DNA of 64,000 bases from NCBI RefSeq assembly GCF_000733855.1, contig NZ_JPOJ01000001.1, positions 1,178,001 to 1,242,000 on the forward strand, in the 5' to 3' direction. How positions within the stretch are numbered: position 1 is the stretch's first letter; each line of letters starts with the position of its first letter. The notes under the pieces are model-generated. The model was given only the letters and a program-made list of their open reading frames with translations, did not search any database and was not told the origin of the DNA. Shown here in pieces: positions 31,183-39,967 of this stretch. Source of the stretch: Methylomicrobium agile. Lineage in GTDB: Bacteria; Pseudomonadota; Gammaproteobacteria; Methylococcales; Methylomonadaceae. Made by a program: the position numbers and the translations under genes.

Positions 31183-32241
31183 ATGGCCTTTCAAATGAAG
31201 AAATTAACCCTCAACCGGCCCGACGACTGGCATTTGCACGTCCGGAGCGGCGCGCTGTTGAAAGCGGTACTGCCGCACACCGCCCGCCAGTTCGCCCGCG
31301 CGATCATCATGCCGAACCTGAAGCCGCCGGTCACAACCGTGGAACAAGCGTTAGCCTACCGCGAGGAAATTCTGCAGGCGATTCCGGCAGGGCTCGATTT
31401 TACGCCTTTGATGACCTTGTACCTGACCGGATCGACTTCGCTTGAAGAAATCCGCAAAGCCGCCACCTCGGAGCATGTGCACGCATTCAAGCTCTATCCG
31501 GCCGGGGCGACGACCAATTCCGACTCAGGCGTGGCGGATATCGAGGCCGCCTATCCGTTGTTCGAAGAAATGGAAAAACAGGACATTCCGCTATTGGTTC
31601 ACGGCGAAGTAACCGACGAAACGTGCGACATCTTCGACCGGGAACGCGTCTTCCTGGAGACCCGGCTGGCCCGAATCGTCGATCGTTTCCCGGCGCTGCG
31701 CATCGTCGTCGAGCATGTGACCACGCGCGAGGCAGTCGATTTCGTAAAAGCGCAAGGACCCCGCATCGCCGCCACAATCACACCGCAACACCTTTTATAT
31801 AACCGCAACGCGATTCTGGCCGGCGGCATCCGTCCGCATTTTTATTGCCTGCCGGTCCTGAAGCGCGAACAGCACCGGGAGGCGCTGGTTCAAGCTGCCA
31901 CCAGCGGCAGTCCGAAGTTCTTTCTCGGCACCGACAGCGCGCCGCATCTGACTTCTCTGAAAGAAAACGCCTGCGGTTGCGCGGGATGTTTCAGCGCGCC
32001 TTTAGCGCTCGAACTGTATACGGAAGCTTTCGAAAAGGCCGGCGCCTTGGACAAACTGGAAGGTTTCGCGAGCTTTTACGGGGCCGATTTTTACCGGCTG
32101 CCGAGAAACCGGGGCACAGTGACGCTGGAAAAATCGGCCTGGCAGGTGCCCGGTGTTTATAACGACGGCGACATCGCCATTACGCCGTTGAAAGCAGGAG
32201 AATCCTTGACATGGAAGCTGCAAGCCACTGTTCGAGTCTGA
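31183..32241 (+). CDS. pyrC: Dihydroorotase (class II, homodimeric type)
   Basis: 352 residues. The zinc ligands are in DDWHLHVRSG (~14-23), the carbamylated lysine in HAFKLYPAGATTNSDSG (~103-119), further histidines in LLVHGEV (~145) and RIVVEHVTT (~182), and the catalytic aspartate in GTDSAPH (~254). It cyclises carbamoyl-aspartate to dihydroorotate in pyrimidine synthesis. An alternative ATG at 31195 (MKKLTLNRP) would shorten it by four residues. It is transcribed away from the FmdB-like gene. Confidence 0.96.
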   Translation: MAFQMKKLTLNRPDDWHLHVRSGALLKAVLPHTARQFARAIIMPNLKPPVTTVEQALAYREEILQAIPAGLDFTPLMTLYLTGSTSLEEIRKAATSEHVHAFKLYPAGATTNSDSGVADIEAAYPLFEEMEKQDIPLLVHGEVTDETCDIFDRERVFLETRLARIVDRFPALRIVVEHVTTREAVDFVKAQGPRIAATITPQHLLYNRNAILAGGIRPHFYCLPVLKREQHREALVQAATSGSPKFFLGTDSAPHLTSLKENACGCAGCFSAPLALELYTEAFEKAGALDKLEGFASFYGADFYRLPRNRGTVTLEKSAWQVPGVYNDGDIAITPLKAGESLTWKLQATVRV

Positions 32242-32334
32242 AGAAGCTCGGATTAAGTCCTTGCATGAGGAACGGCTTTATCGGAGTCGTAAAGCCGGGC
32301 TTTGCCACTCCAAAACTTATTCCGCCTTAACGCG

Positions 32335-32736
32335 CTACGGGTTTTTCCCGGAATATACCTGGGCAAAGGCGCTGATAACCTCGCGGACGATCTTGCGCTG
32401 CGGGGCGGGCAAACTCAGATATTGCTCGATCGCCTCCCTTTCCCCGTAATCCAGCGCTTCCTCCCATTGTTTCCGTTTTTCGCGTATCGACAGCGCCGCC
32501 TCTTCGCCGTAACGCAAGGCATGCGGCTCGACTTTCAACCACTCCGCCAGCACCTGTAACTTATCCTGCGAAGGAATCGCCTCGCCGCGCAACCAGCGCG
32601 AAACCGCCTGAAACGACACCGACCGCCCCCAATAGCGGCTGTTGAAACCTTTTTCCAGCACGGCGGGACGGGCTTCATAGCCTGCGGACAGCATGGCCTT
32701 GCGCAGCCGTTCGGCGAATTCGAGTTTTTCATTCAT
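32335..32736 (-). CDS. HTH transcriptional regulator divergent from the type III R-M genes
   Basis: 133 residues. A lambda-repressor-like HTH lies at ~10-70 (FAERLRKAMLSAGYEARPAV, then SFQAVSRWLRGEAIPSQDKL). The C-terminal half (REKRKQWEEALDYGEREAIE) is helical and may dimerise. The ATG at 32736 touches an inverted repeat that also lies just upstream of the methyltransferase gene, so it probably represses itself and sets R-M expression, like C proteins of type II systems. It is larger than typical C proteins. Confidence 0.75.
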   Translation of the reverse strand: MNEKLEFAERLRKAMLSAGYEARPAVLEKGFNSRYWGRSVSFQAVSRWLRGEAIPSQDKLQVLAEWLKVEPHALRYGEEAALSIREKRKQWEEALDYGEREAIEQYLSLPAPQRKIVREVISAFAQVYSGKNP

Positions 32737-32737
32737 G

Positions 32738-32803
32738 AACAAAAAGTTAAATTTTTATAGCCATCCCATCCAACTTTTTGTTGTATTATTTGTTAAATTT
32801 TTA
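32738..32803. promoter_or_regulatory. Divergent promoter region with operator-like repeats
   Basis: An 11-base inverted repeat AACAAAAAGTT (32738-32748) / AACTTTTTGTT (32772-32782) and a 12-base direct repeat GTTAAATTTTTA (32746-32757 and 32792-32803) fill the gap between the regulator and the methyltransferase gene. They are the likely binding sites of the HTH regulator. Confidence 0.6.
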
Positions 32804-32852
32804 ATTGAACTCTTGGTTTAACCGTTTGGGTTTGCCGTCTCAGGATGAAAAC

Positions 32853-35000
32853 ATGGCAAAAGGCCTGCTCGAACAACTTCCCGGCATCGTCGCCGAAGGG
32901 CGGCAAACTGCCGAAAAAATATTGGAAAGCCTGGAAGGCCGTCACCGCATCACACTGCAAACCCGCGAATGGGTGTTGTCTGCCAGAGACAATACCCAGA
33001 ATGATTTGTTTCAAAGCGTAGGTCGGGTTAGCGATAGCGTAACCCGACAAGTCGAAGCCACAAATGTCGGGTTACGGCTAACGCCTCGGCAATTGCTCCT
33101 GCATTGCTCTAGCTCTGTCCATAGACCACCCTTTAATGGTGGCATCCCTGCAAGTCGTAACCCGACCTACACATCGGATCAAACTTGGCGCAATCGCCTG
33201 ATCCACGGCGATAATCTGCTGGCGATGGCCGCACTGCTGGCCGGCGACGACGAGACGCCCAGCCTGCGCGGCAAAATCGATCTGATCTACATCGACCCAC
33301 CGTTCGATTCCAAAGCCGACTGCCGCACCAAAATCACCCTGCCCGGCATGGAACTGGAACAAAAACCGGCCGTGATCGAACAGTTCGCCTATTCCGATAC
33401 CTGGGCGGACGGCACGGCGTCCTATCTGGCGATGATCACGCCGCGCCTGATCCTGATGCGCGAGCTATTGCGCGACACCGGCTCGATCTATGTACATCTG
33501 GATTGGCATGTGGGGCATTATGTAAAATTGGTTCTGGACGAGGTGTTCGGGAAGGATCATTTCATTAACGAGATCATTTGGCATTACCGAAAATGGTCTC
33601 CTCAATCAAAAAACTTCCAACGTAACCACGACACCATTTTTTGGTATGGGAAAAATGCGGAAAATCGTCACTTCATTACCGAATTTCAAGAACAGCCGGC
33701 GGGGACTTTAAAACCAGGGAAAGAAAAGAAACGGCAAACCGTTTTTGATGAGTCGGGTAAGCGCCCCGCAACCCGTGCAGATGGTGAGGCGACCGGAAGC
33801 TCACTGGCCGATGTATGGGATGGCGGTATTTGGAATATCTCCATGATCAACCCCGCCGCGATTGAACGCGTCGACTACGCAACACAAAAACCTGAACAAT
33901 TGCTCAAACGAATTCTTCAACATGCCTGCCCCGAAAAAGGTTTAGTCGCCGACTTCTTCGGCGGTTCCGGCACCACCGCCGCGGTCGCGGAGAAGTTGGG
34001 CCGCCGCTGGATTACCGCCGATCTCGGCAAACCGGCCTGCATGATCATGCGCAAGCGCCTGATCGACCGGAACGCCCGGCCGTTTTTGTATCAGGCCATC
34101 GGCGATTATCAGGCCGAAGCCACTAAATCGCTGGGACAGCAATCCAAAATCGGCGAGCTGGCGCCAATCGTCCTGCAACTGTTCGGCGCGCTGCCGCTGG
34201 CGCCGGAAGACAATCCGGAGCACAATCTGGGTTATCTCCCCGCAGGCGCAGCGTCCGTAGGTCGGGTTAGCGACAGCGTAACCCGACTAGTCGAAGCCGC
34301 AAACGTCGGGTTACGGCTTACGCCTAACCCGACCTACACAAGTGCCGAGGCAAAAAATAAAACCTTGGTCTACGCCGATTCTCCCAACAAACTCACCGGC
34401 GCGGCGACGCTGAAAAAAGCCATCGCCCAGCGCGACACACTGATGGGCGGCTGGGATAAAGTCGTGGTGCTGGGCTGGAATTTCGAGCCATCCATCGGCG
34501 AAACCCTTGCCGCGTTGAACGACGACCGCCTGGAAGTCCGGGTGATTCCGCCGGATTTGCCGGACCGGCTGAGAAAGAAAGGCGGCCTCGACAAGCTGAA
34601 AGGCGCCGTGCGTTTCGCCGGCTTGCAATATCTGACCATCAAACCGGTGCAAAGGCAGCGGCAAGGCGAAGACGAAATCTTATCCGTCGCCCTCGACAAT
34701 TACATCCTGCTCTCCCCGGAAGCCATCAACCTCGACGCAACCAACCGCGCCAAATTGCACGGCATCATCGACAGCGAACCGTTGGCGCTGCTCGAATACT
34801 GGGCGGTGGACCCAGATTACGACGGCAAACTGTTCCGCTCGGTCTGGCAGAATTATCGCGGCGACAACGACGACCCGCTGCGTGTGGCGACCTTGGCCTG
34901 GCTCGTCGTGCCAGCCAAAAACGGCAGCCGCAAGGTGTGCGTGCGGGCGGTGGACGTGTTCGGCTTTGAAGCGGAAGTCGTCGTCGAGGTAGACGCATGA
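32853..35000 (+). CDS. mod: Type III restriction-modification methyltransferase (Mod)
   Basis: 715 residues. It is a beta-class N6-adenine methyltransferase: catalytic motif IV IDLIYIDPPFDSK with DPPF at ~148-151, then the SAM-binding motif I ADFFGGSGTTAAVAEKLGRR at ~367. I chose the ATG at 32853 because AGGAT precedes it; a TTG at 32805 is possible. It overlaps the Res gene by four bases. Two in-frame palindrome insertions add ~50 residues at 56-106 and ~27 at 469-495, both outside the catalytic motifs (VGRVSDSVTR, VGLRLTP). Whether the enzyme is still active is unclear. Confidence 0.88.
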   Translation: MAKGLLEQLPGIVAEGRQTAEKILESLEGRHRITLQTREWVLSARDNTQNDLFQSVGRVSDSVTRQVEATNVGLRLTPRQLLLHCSSSVHRPPFNGGIPASRNPTYTSDQTWRNRLIHGDNLLAMAALLAGDDETPSLRGKIDLIYIDPPFDSKADCRTKITLPGMELEQKPAVIEQFAYSDTWADGTASYLAMITPRLILMRELLRDTGSIYVHLDWHVGHYVKLVLDEVFGKDHFINEIIWHYRKWSPQSKNFQRNHDTIFWYGKNAENRHFITEFQEQPAGTLKPGKEKKRQTVFDESGKRPATRADGEATGSSLADVWDGGIWNISMINPAAIERVDYATQKPEQLLKRILQHACPEKGLVADFFGGSGTTAAVAEKLGRRWITADLGKPACMIMRKRLIDRNARPFLYQAIGDYQAEATKSLGQQSKIGELAPIVLQLFGALPLAPEDNPEHNLGYLPAGAASVGRVSDSVTRLVEAANVGLRLTPNPTYTSAEAKNKTLVYADSPNKLTGAATLKKAIAQRDTLMGGWDKVVVLGWNFEPSIGETLAALNDDRLEVRVIPPDLPDRLRKKGGLDKLKGAVRFAGLQYLTIKPVQRQRQGEDEILSVALDNYILLSPEAINLDATNRAKLHGIIDSEPLALLEYWAVDPDYDGKLFRSVWQNYRGDNDDPLRVATLAWLVVPAKNGSRKVCVRAVDVFGFEAEVVVEVDA
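33019..33170. repeat. REP/BIME-like element inside mod, copy 1 (family C, enlarged)
   Basis: It starts GTAGGTCGGGTTAGCG and ends CGTAACCCGACCTAC. The first hairpin (GTCGGGTTA ... TAACCCGAC) is intact; an extra ~70-base segment splits the second. It is read through in frame as protein. Confidence 0.8.
34257..34337. repeat. REP/BIME-like element inside mod, copy 2 (family C)
   Basis: 81 bases (27 codons), GTAG at the left and CTAC at the right, with two hairpins of the GTCGGGTTA / TAACCCGAC type. The translated peptide VGRVSDSVTRLVEAANVGL nearly repeats the one in copy 1. Confidence 0.85.
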
Positions 35001-37921
35001 GCGGCAATTCGCAACTGGCGCTGGCTGCCGGGCTGACCGACCAAACCCGGCAATTGTGCATCGGCCTCGAAAACGGCGTTGCCGCTATTTTCGACCAGGT
35101 CACGCCGACCACGGCCGCGCTTTTACACGGGTGGTTCGGCGAGGAAGCCTGTGCGATACGAAGCCTGAATTTTCATCCGGGGCAAAAACAGGCGATTTTG
35201 AATACTATCACCGCCCACGAAATTTATGCCGCTGCCGACTTGCAAAGCCTTTATCGACAGGCCGCGCCCGCTACGCTATCGACCGGCACGCGTTTGGCCG
35301 AAGTATCGCAAAGCAAGCACCGGCATCCGAAATACTGCTTGAAAATGGCGGCCGGCACCGGCAAGACCTGGGTGCTGCAGGCCTTGCTGATCTGGCAGTT
35401 GCTGAACAAGAACGCGGCGCTCGCGGAAGGCGTGGACGACGCGCGTTTTACCCGGCATTTTCTGATCGTAACCCCCGGCTTGATCGCTTACGACCGCCTG
35501 CTGGATGCATTCTGCGGCAAGCAGACGGAGGGCGGGCGCGATTTCGCGACCTCGGACATCGCGCAATACGCCGAGCTGTTCGTGCCGGAAAACCATCGCG
35601 AGGCGGTGTTCCATTTCGTGCGCGGCAATGTCTGCGACAAAACCGAAATCGGCCTGAAAACCACCGGCAACGGCATGATCGCGATTGCCGACTGGCACTT
35701 GCTTCGGGAAGCCGGCACGGAAGCCTTCGGCGAAACCAAACTGGAAACGCCGGGCGCCGCGCCCGACCCGCAAGCGGTCGTCAACGCCCTGCTGCCGGTC
35801 ATGCCGGGCAAAGCGGCGGGGAATAGTCTCGACGTGCTGGACAAACGTTTCGCACGCGGCGACGTACTGGATTTTCTGGCCGGCCTGCCGGAGCTCATGG
35901 TGTTCAACCACGCGGCGCTTCACATTCACGACCTCAAGCGCGAGAGCGAAACCACCGAGGTGGAATGGCAACCGAGCCTGACGCGGATCGCCGAGAACAA
36001 GGACCGCCGCTTCATGCAAGTGGATTTTTCGGCGACGCCCTATAACACCGTGGGTTCCGGCAAAAACAAACGCAAGGTGTATTTTCCGCACATCATCGCC
36101 GATTTCGACCTGAAAACCGCGCTGCGGCAGGGCCTGGTAAAGTCGCCGGTATTGGATAAACGCAAGAAAATCGGCGCGCTGCCGCTGGAATTCAAGGCCG
36201 AACGCGACGAGAACGGCAATCCGATCTTAAGCGCAGGCCAGCGGGTGATGCTGCGCGCCGGCTTGCAGAAGCTACGCCAGCTGGAAGCCGGTTTCGCCCG
36301 CCTCGATCCCAACCGGCATCCGAAAATGCTGGTGATCTGCGAAGACGCGGCGGTGTTGCCGCGGGTCGTGAATTTCTTCCGCGCGGAAGGACTGGCGGAA
36401 ATGGATATCATCGCGATCGACTCCGGCAAAAAGGTCGAACTGGGCGAACAGGACTGGGCGCGGGTGCGTGAACGCCTGTTCGAGGTCGACCGGCATGCTA
36501 CGCCGCGCATCATCGTCAGCGTATCGATGCTGCGCGAAGGTTTCGACGTCAACAACATCTGCGTGATCGTGCCGCTGCGTTCCTCGCAAGCGCCGGTTTT
36601 ACTGGAACAGAGCATCGGCCGCGGCTTGCGGCTGATGTGGCGCGAGCCTGAATTCGCCGACAGCAAGCGTGAAAACCGCGAACGCATCGCCAGCGGCCGG
36701 GAACCGGACAGCCTGATCGATATTCTCTGGATCGTCGAGCATCCGGCGTTCGCGCCGTTTTACGCGGAATGGCTGCAGGAAGGTTTGGCGGGAACCGTCG
36801 GCGAAGAACGGCATACCGCCAGCGGCGTCGGCGACATGATTTCGGTCAACTTGCGCGAAGGCTTCGAGGCGTTCGATTTCGCGATACCGTTCATTTTGCA
36901 TGAGGCGGAAGCGTGGCTGGAACATCGGGAACTCGCTATTGGCAAGCTGCCGCCGTTTTCCGCGTTGAGCCCGGCGCAACTGAAGGCGATGCTCGGCAAA
37001 GGCGATGCGTTCGTCTCCCGGGATTTGCAAAGCAGCGCGCTGTTCGGCGATTACCGCATCGACGGCGCGGTGATAAAGGTAACGGGCTATAACGATTTTC
37101 TGTCGCGCCTCACCCGGCGTCTTGCCCAGGCGCTCAGCCGGCCGCTACCGAAAGGCAGCCGGATTGCCGCCCCTTATCAGCAAGTCAATACCGCCGAATT
37201 GGCCGGATGGCTGGAAAGCTATATTCGCGAACGCTTGTTCGGCCGGCCGTTCGAGCCTTTTGACGGTGAAAACTGGCGCCTGCTGCTGTTGCAGCCGGTC
37301 GTCGACCACATCACCCGAGTAATGGCGCCGGCTTTGCTCGAAGCGGCGCAAACGCATGCCGGTAGTACGGGCGAAGTGCATTACCGGCGCCTGTCGGAGC
37401 TTAACCAATGGCCGATGCGGGAAAGCTGTTCGCTTGCGGTCGACAAGTGCATTTATCCGCGCCTGCCCTATGCCGCCCGCAATGGCGACCTGGAGAAAGC
37501 CTTGATCGAGTGGGCGAACCTCGACGACAGCGTCCGGGCATTTTGTAAAATCAGCGCAACCCGGCATGATTTTGCGAAGCGGCGCTATGTCAGGGAAGAC
37601 GGCGTGTTCGCGTTTTATGCGCCGGATTTTCTGCTGCGTACCGGCCAGGCGGTTTATCTGGTGGAAACCCAGGCGCAAGCGCAGATTTCATCGCCGAACG
37701 CGCAAAGAAAACTGACAGCGGCGGCGGCCTGGTGCGAGAGGATCAACGCGTTGCCGGGCAAAGAGCGTTCGCATTTGACATGGCATTATGCGCCGCTGGG
37801 CGAAAGCCTGTTTTACGAATGGCGGCATAAAGGCGAGCGCCTGGCCGAGCTTTGCGACTTCGCCCGCCTAAGCGCGCCGGTTTTGCACGATTCGCAGAAC
37901 CGCCTGAAATCGGAGCTGTAG
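34997..37921 (+). CDS. res: Type III restriction endonuclease subunit (Res)
   Basis: 974 residues. A superfamily 2 helicase core carries Walker A MAAGTGKTWVL (~117-127), VDFSATPYN (~340-348), MLREGFDVNN (~511) and motif VI QSIGRGLRLMW (~536-546). A PD-(D/E)XK-like nuclease lies near the C-terminus (YAPDFLLRTGQAVYLVETQ, ~875-891). The expected catalytic lysine of ExK is glutamine here (ETQ), so cleavage activity is uncertain. The start overlaps the mod stop (ATGA). The stop TAG lies in the GTAG of the first unit of the downstream palindrome array. Confidence 0.9.
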   Translation: MSGNSQLALAAGLTDQTRQLCIGLENGVAAIFDQVTPTTAALLHGWFGEEACAIRSLNFHPGQKQAILNTITAHEIYAAADLQSLYRQAAPATLSTGTRLAEVSQSKHRHPKYCLKMAAGTGKTWVLQALLIWQLLNKNAALAEGVDDARFTRHFLIVTPGLIAYDRLLDAFCGKQTEGGRDFATSDIAQYAELFVPENHREAVFHFVRGNVCDKTEIGLKTTGNGMIAIADWHLLREAGTEAFGETKLETPGAAPDPQAVVNALLPVMPGKAAGNSLDVLDKRFARGDVLDFLAGLPELMVFNHAALHIHDLKRESETTEVEWQPSLTRIAENKDRRFMQVDFSATPYNTVGSGKNKRKVYFPHIIADFDLKTALRQGLVKSPVLDKRKKIGALPLEFKAERDENGNPILSAGQRVMLRAGLQKLRQLEAGFARLDPNRHPKMLVICEDAAVLPRVVNFFRAEGLAEMDIIAIDSGKKVELGEQDWARVRERLFEVDRHATPRIIVSVSMLREGFDVNNICVIVPLRSSQAPVLLEQSIGRGLRLMWREPEFADSKRENRERIASGREPDSLIDILWIVEHPAFAPFYAEWLQEGLAGTVGEERHTASGVGDMISVNLREGFEAFDFAIPFILHEAEAWLEHRELAIGKLPPFSALSPAQLKAMLGKGDAFVSRDLQSSALFGDYRIDGAVIKVTGYNDFLSRLTRRLAQALSRPLPKGSRIAAPYQQVNTAELAGWLESYIRERLFGRPFEPFDGENWRLLLLQPVVDHITRVMAPALLEAAQTHAGSTGEVHYRRLSELNQWPMRESCSLAVDKCIYPRLPYAARNGDLEKALIEWANLDDSVRAFCKISATRHDFAKRRYVREDGVFAFYAPDFLLRTGQAVYLVETQAQAQISSPNAQRKLTAAAAWCERINALPGKERSHLTWHYAPLGESLFYEWRHKGERLAELCDFARLSAPVLHDSQNRLKSEL

Positions 37922-38262
37922 GGCGTTTTCGCGATAGCAAAACGCCGAAGGCTTCAAAGCGATGGCGGATTGCCTGACGGCGAATCCGCCCTACCAGCGT
38001 TGTAGGGTGTTTTCGCGATAGCAAAACACCAATAGACTTCAAAACTATGTGTGGCGGATTGCCTGGCGGCGAATCCGCCCTACCAGCGTTGTAGGGTGTT
38101 TTCGCGATAGCAAAACACCAATAGACTTCAAAGCTATGTGTGGCGGATTGCCTGGCGGCGAATCCGCCCTACCAGCGTTGTAGGGTGTTTTCGCGACAGC
38201 AAAACACCAATAGACTTCAAAGCTATGTGTGGCGGATTGCCTGGCGGCGAATCCGCCCTACC
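37918..38262. repeat. Tandem array of four GTAG-flanked palindrome units (family A)
   Basis: Units start at 37918, 38002, 38091 and 38180 (spacing 84, 89, 89). Each reads GTAGGG(C/T)GTTTTCGCG ... GAATCCGCCCTAC and contains two hairpins, GCGTTTT/AAAACGC and GGCGGATT/AATCCGCC, in inverted orientation. The array fills the whole gap between res and the DcmR-like gene. Confidence 0.88.
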
Positions 38263-38276
38263 AGCTTACAAAACCG

Positions 38277-39071
38277 TCACAAAGGCGAAAAGCAAGGCGC
38301 GAGGCGATCCGATAGCTGCACATGCGTATGCACACAAAGATTGTCATACACCGTAACCCCCGAGATCTGATAAACCGGATACTGGCACACCACGGTGATC
38401 CAGGGATGAGATTCGAGCATCTGGTCAAGCTCGGCCTCATAGGAGATCAGCTGTTCGTGTCCCGGCAGATCCGTATGGGCCCAGCCCATCTCTCCGGTCA
38501 GCAGCAGCTTTTTGATGCCGTCCGCTTTGGCTTCGGCGGCGATGTTCCGCCAGAACTCCAGCATCCGCGCGGTGTTGAAAAAGCCGCCGATGCTGTAGGA
38601 TTCGGCCGTGGACAGCAGCAGTAATCGCTTGTCTCCCCGCGAGGCTTCAAAATCCAGCCCCTCGCTCCGGATCCAGTTGATCACGCGCTGGCTGTCGCCG
38701 TGGTACAAATAGACGATGCGGGCGTCGCCCCCGATGTGGTCGAGGAAATGGGAGCGGAAAAACTGCCATTGTTCTCTCGGACTTTTGTAAAACGCACAGA
38801 TATGTTTGCGCGGCTCGCGCCCCAGGAAAGCAGCCTCCGCCTTCTCAGTGGAAGCCGCGGCATTTCCGGAAGTTTCCAGCAGCGATGAGGTGCCGTTTGC
38901 GGTCGTCACGAAAGCCAGCAAATCGGCGAGTTTGAAGCGTCTTTCGCTACGATTGCCGACCCGGTAGCTCTTCAGCACCCCGCTGTTGCTCCATCTTCTG
39001 AGCGAGGCCTTGCTTACCTTCAACAAGTCGGCCGCTTCGCTGATCGTCATCAATCTTTCTTTATCGCCCAT
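38277..39071 (-). CDS. DcmR-like regulator: MerR-type HTH plus MEDS sensory domain
   Basis: 264 residues. The N-terminal winged HTH (MTISEAADLLKVSKASLRRW, ~8-27) is of the excisionase/MerR type. The C-terminal domain from ~90 (KHICAFYKSPREQWQFFRSH; ARIVYLYHG; LLLLSTAESY) matches the MEDS domain (methanogen/methylotroph DcmR sensory domain), a RecA-like fold that senses small molecules in C1 regulators. No adjacent intact target gene exists: a degraded ORF follows upstream and the REP array downstream. The signal is unknown. Confidence 0.8.
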   Translation of the reverse strand: MGDKERLMTISEAADLLKVSKASLRRWSNSGVLKSYRVGNRSERRFKLADLLAFVTTANGTSSLLETSGNAAASTEKAEAAFLGREPRKHICAFYKSPREQWQFFRSHFLDHIGGDARIVYLYHGDSQRVINWIRSEGLDFEASRGDKRLLLLSTAESYSIGGFFNTARMLEFWRNIAAEAKADGIKKLLLTGEMGWAHTDLPGHEQLISYEAELDQMLESHPWITVVCQYPVYQISGVTVYDNLCVHTHVQLSDRLAPCFSPL

Positions 39072-39093
39072 CTCGAAAACTCGCTAAAAATAA

Positions 39094-39361
39094 TTAGGTT
39101 GTCCGCTTTTTTACGCCGCCTGTCTGATCCGGCGCGAGATAGCTCCTAAACAGCACCGCTTCGTCGAGATCGGCGGTCTCATCGACCACATGGACGCTGT
39201 TGCCAACGCCATAGGCCGGCGTTCCGGAACTGTAGGCCGGCTTGCTTGACCAGCCCGCCGTCGACCTACTCCTGCGGTTCTTTAATGCGCTACTGCGCGT
39301 CCCGGGCGCGACCGATGTAGTCCGCGGTCTCGTCGTTATGGAGTTCTGCCGCACTCGTCAT
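39094..39361 (-). pseudogene. Degraded ORF upstream of the DcmR-like gene
   Basis: From an ATG at 39361 the frame reads MTSAAELHNDETADYIGRAR, then meets two TAG stops within 24 codons. A second frame then continues as VHVVDETADLDEAVLFRSYL to ~39097. The shift between frames with protein-like composition suggests a broken gene. I do not recognise the family. Confidence 0.35.
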
Positions 39362-39572
39362 GGCTTCCTCTCCTGACTCGAACCTTAAGAAGGGCGTAAA
39401 GACCACCGAAAAGCATTTATTTATGGTTCAACTTTACCATTGTGTACAACTATGAAAAAGCATTAATTTAACCTGAGTTCGGGATAAGAAACGACAAACC
39501 CATGCACTCATTTATCAAAGTCACATGCGGATTAAGTGCTAAAGGCTGTTATGCTGTGAAAGCAGTTTATAT

Positions 39573-39802
39573 AAATCCCCCTGCCCCCTTTTTCAAAGGG
39601 GGGAAAGCGGTATTGTCACACGCTATTGTTGTCGATGTAGCCAATGCTCCAGCGCTCCCTTTTCAAAAGAGGGGAAGCTGCATGGTCAAAGGGGCGAGGG
39701 CAGGAGTCGATTCAACCATGGCCCAACCGACATCTTCCTTTGATAAAGAGAGCGGGCATGCTGGCGACATCCCCCCTTTGAAAAAGGGGGCAAGGGGGAT
39801 TT
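39573..39802. mobile_element. MITE-like element with ~31-base terminal inverted repeats
   Basis: The left end AAATCCCCCTGCCCCCTTTT (39573-39603) is repeated inverted at 39771-39802, ending GGCAAGGGGGATTT. A third imperfect copy (GCTCCCTTTTCAAAAGAGGG) lies in the middle. No transposase is inside. An open frame crossing the element has no protein-like features. The rest of 39361-40028 holds only the terminator of the gene at its right. Confidence 0.65.
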
Positions 39803-39967
39803 GCTCTGCAATTAGTGGATGGGGCAACGCCGATGCAGCGCTCAGTTCGCATTCAATTTGACTGTCTCAGACCTAACGGCTTATCCCAAATTCGGGTCGA
39901 TTTACCAAACGACCATTATGAATGACTCATCATTATGCAAAAGAAAAGCGAGAAAAAGCGATTGCGC

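Noticed and set aside
32261-32310. Terminator of pyrC
   Set aside because: GGCTTTA/TAAAGCC and AAAGCCGGGCTTT can pair in more than one way and no T-run follows, so no single structure is supported.
37918-38262. CRISPR array
   Set aside because: The units are whole palindromic pairs in tandem without unique spacers, and no cas genes are present. The 60.8-61.4 kb array has repeated, identical spacers.
39502-39861. 119-codon frame across the MITE-like element
   Set aside because: Its translation follows the inverted repeats and G/C tracts; no ribosome site and no protein-like pattern.
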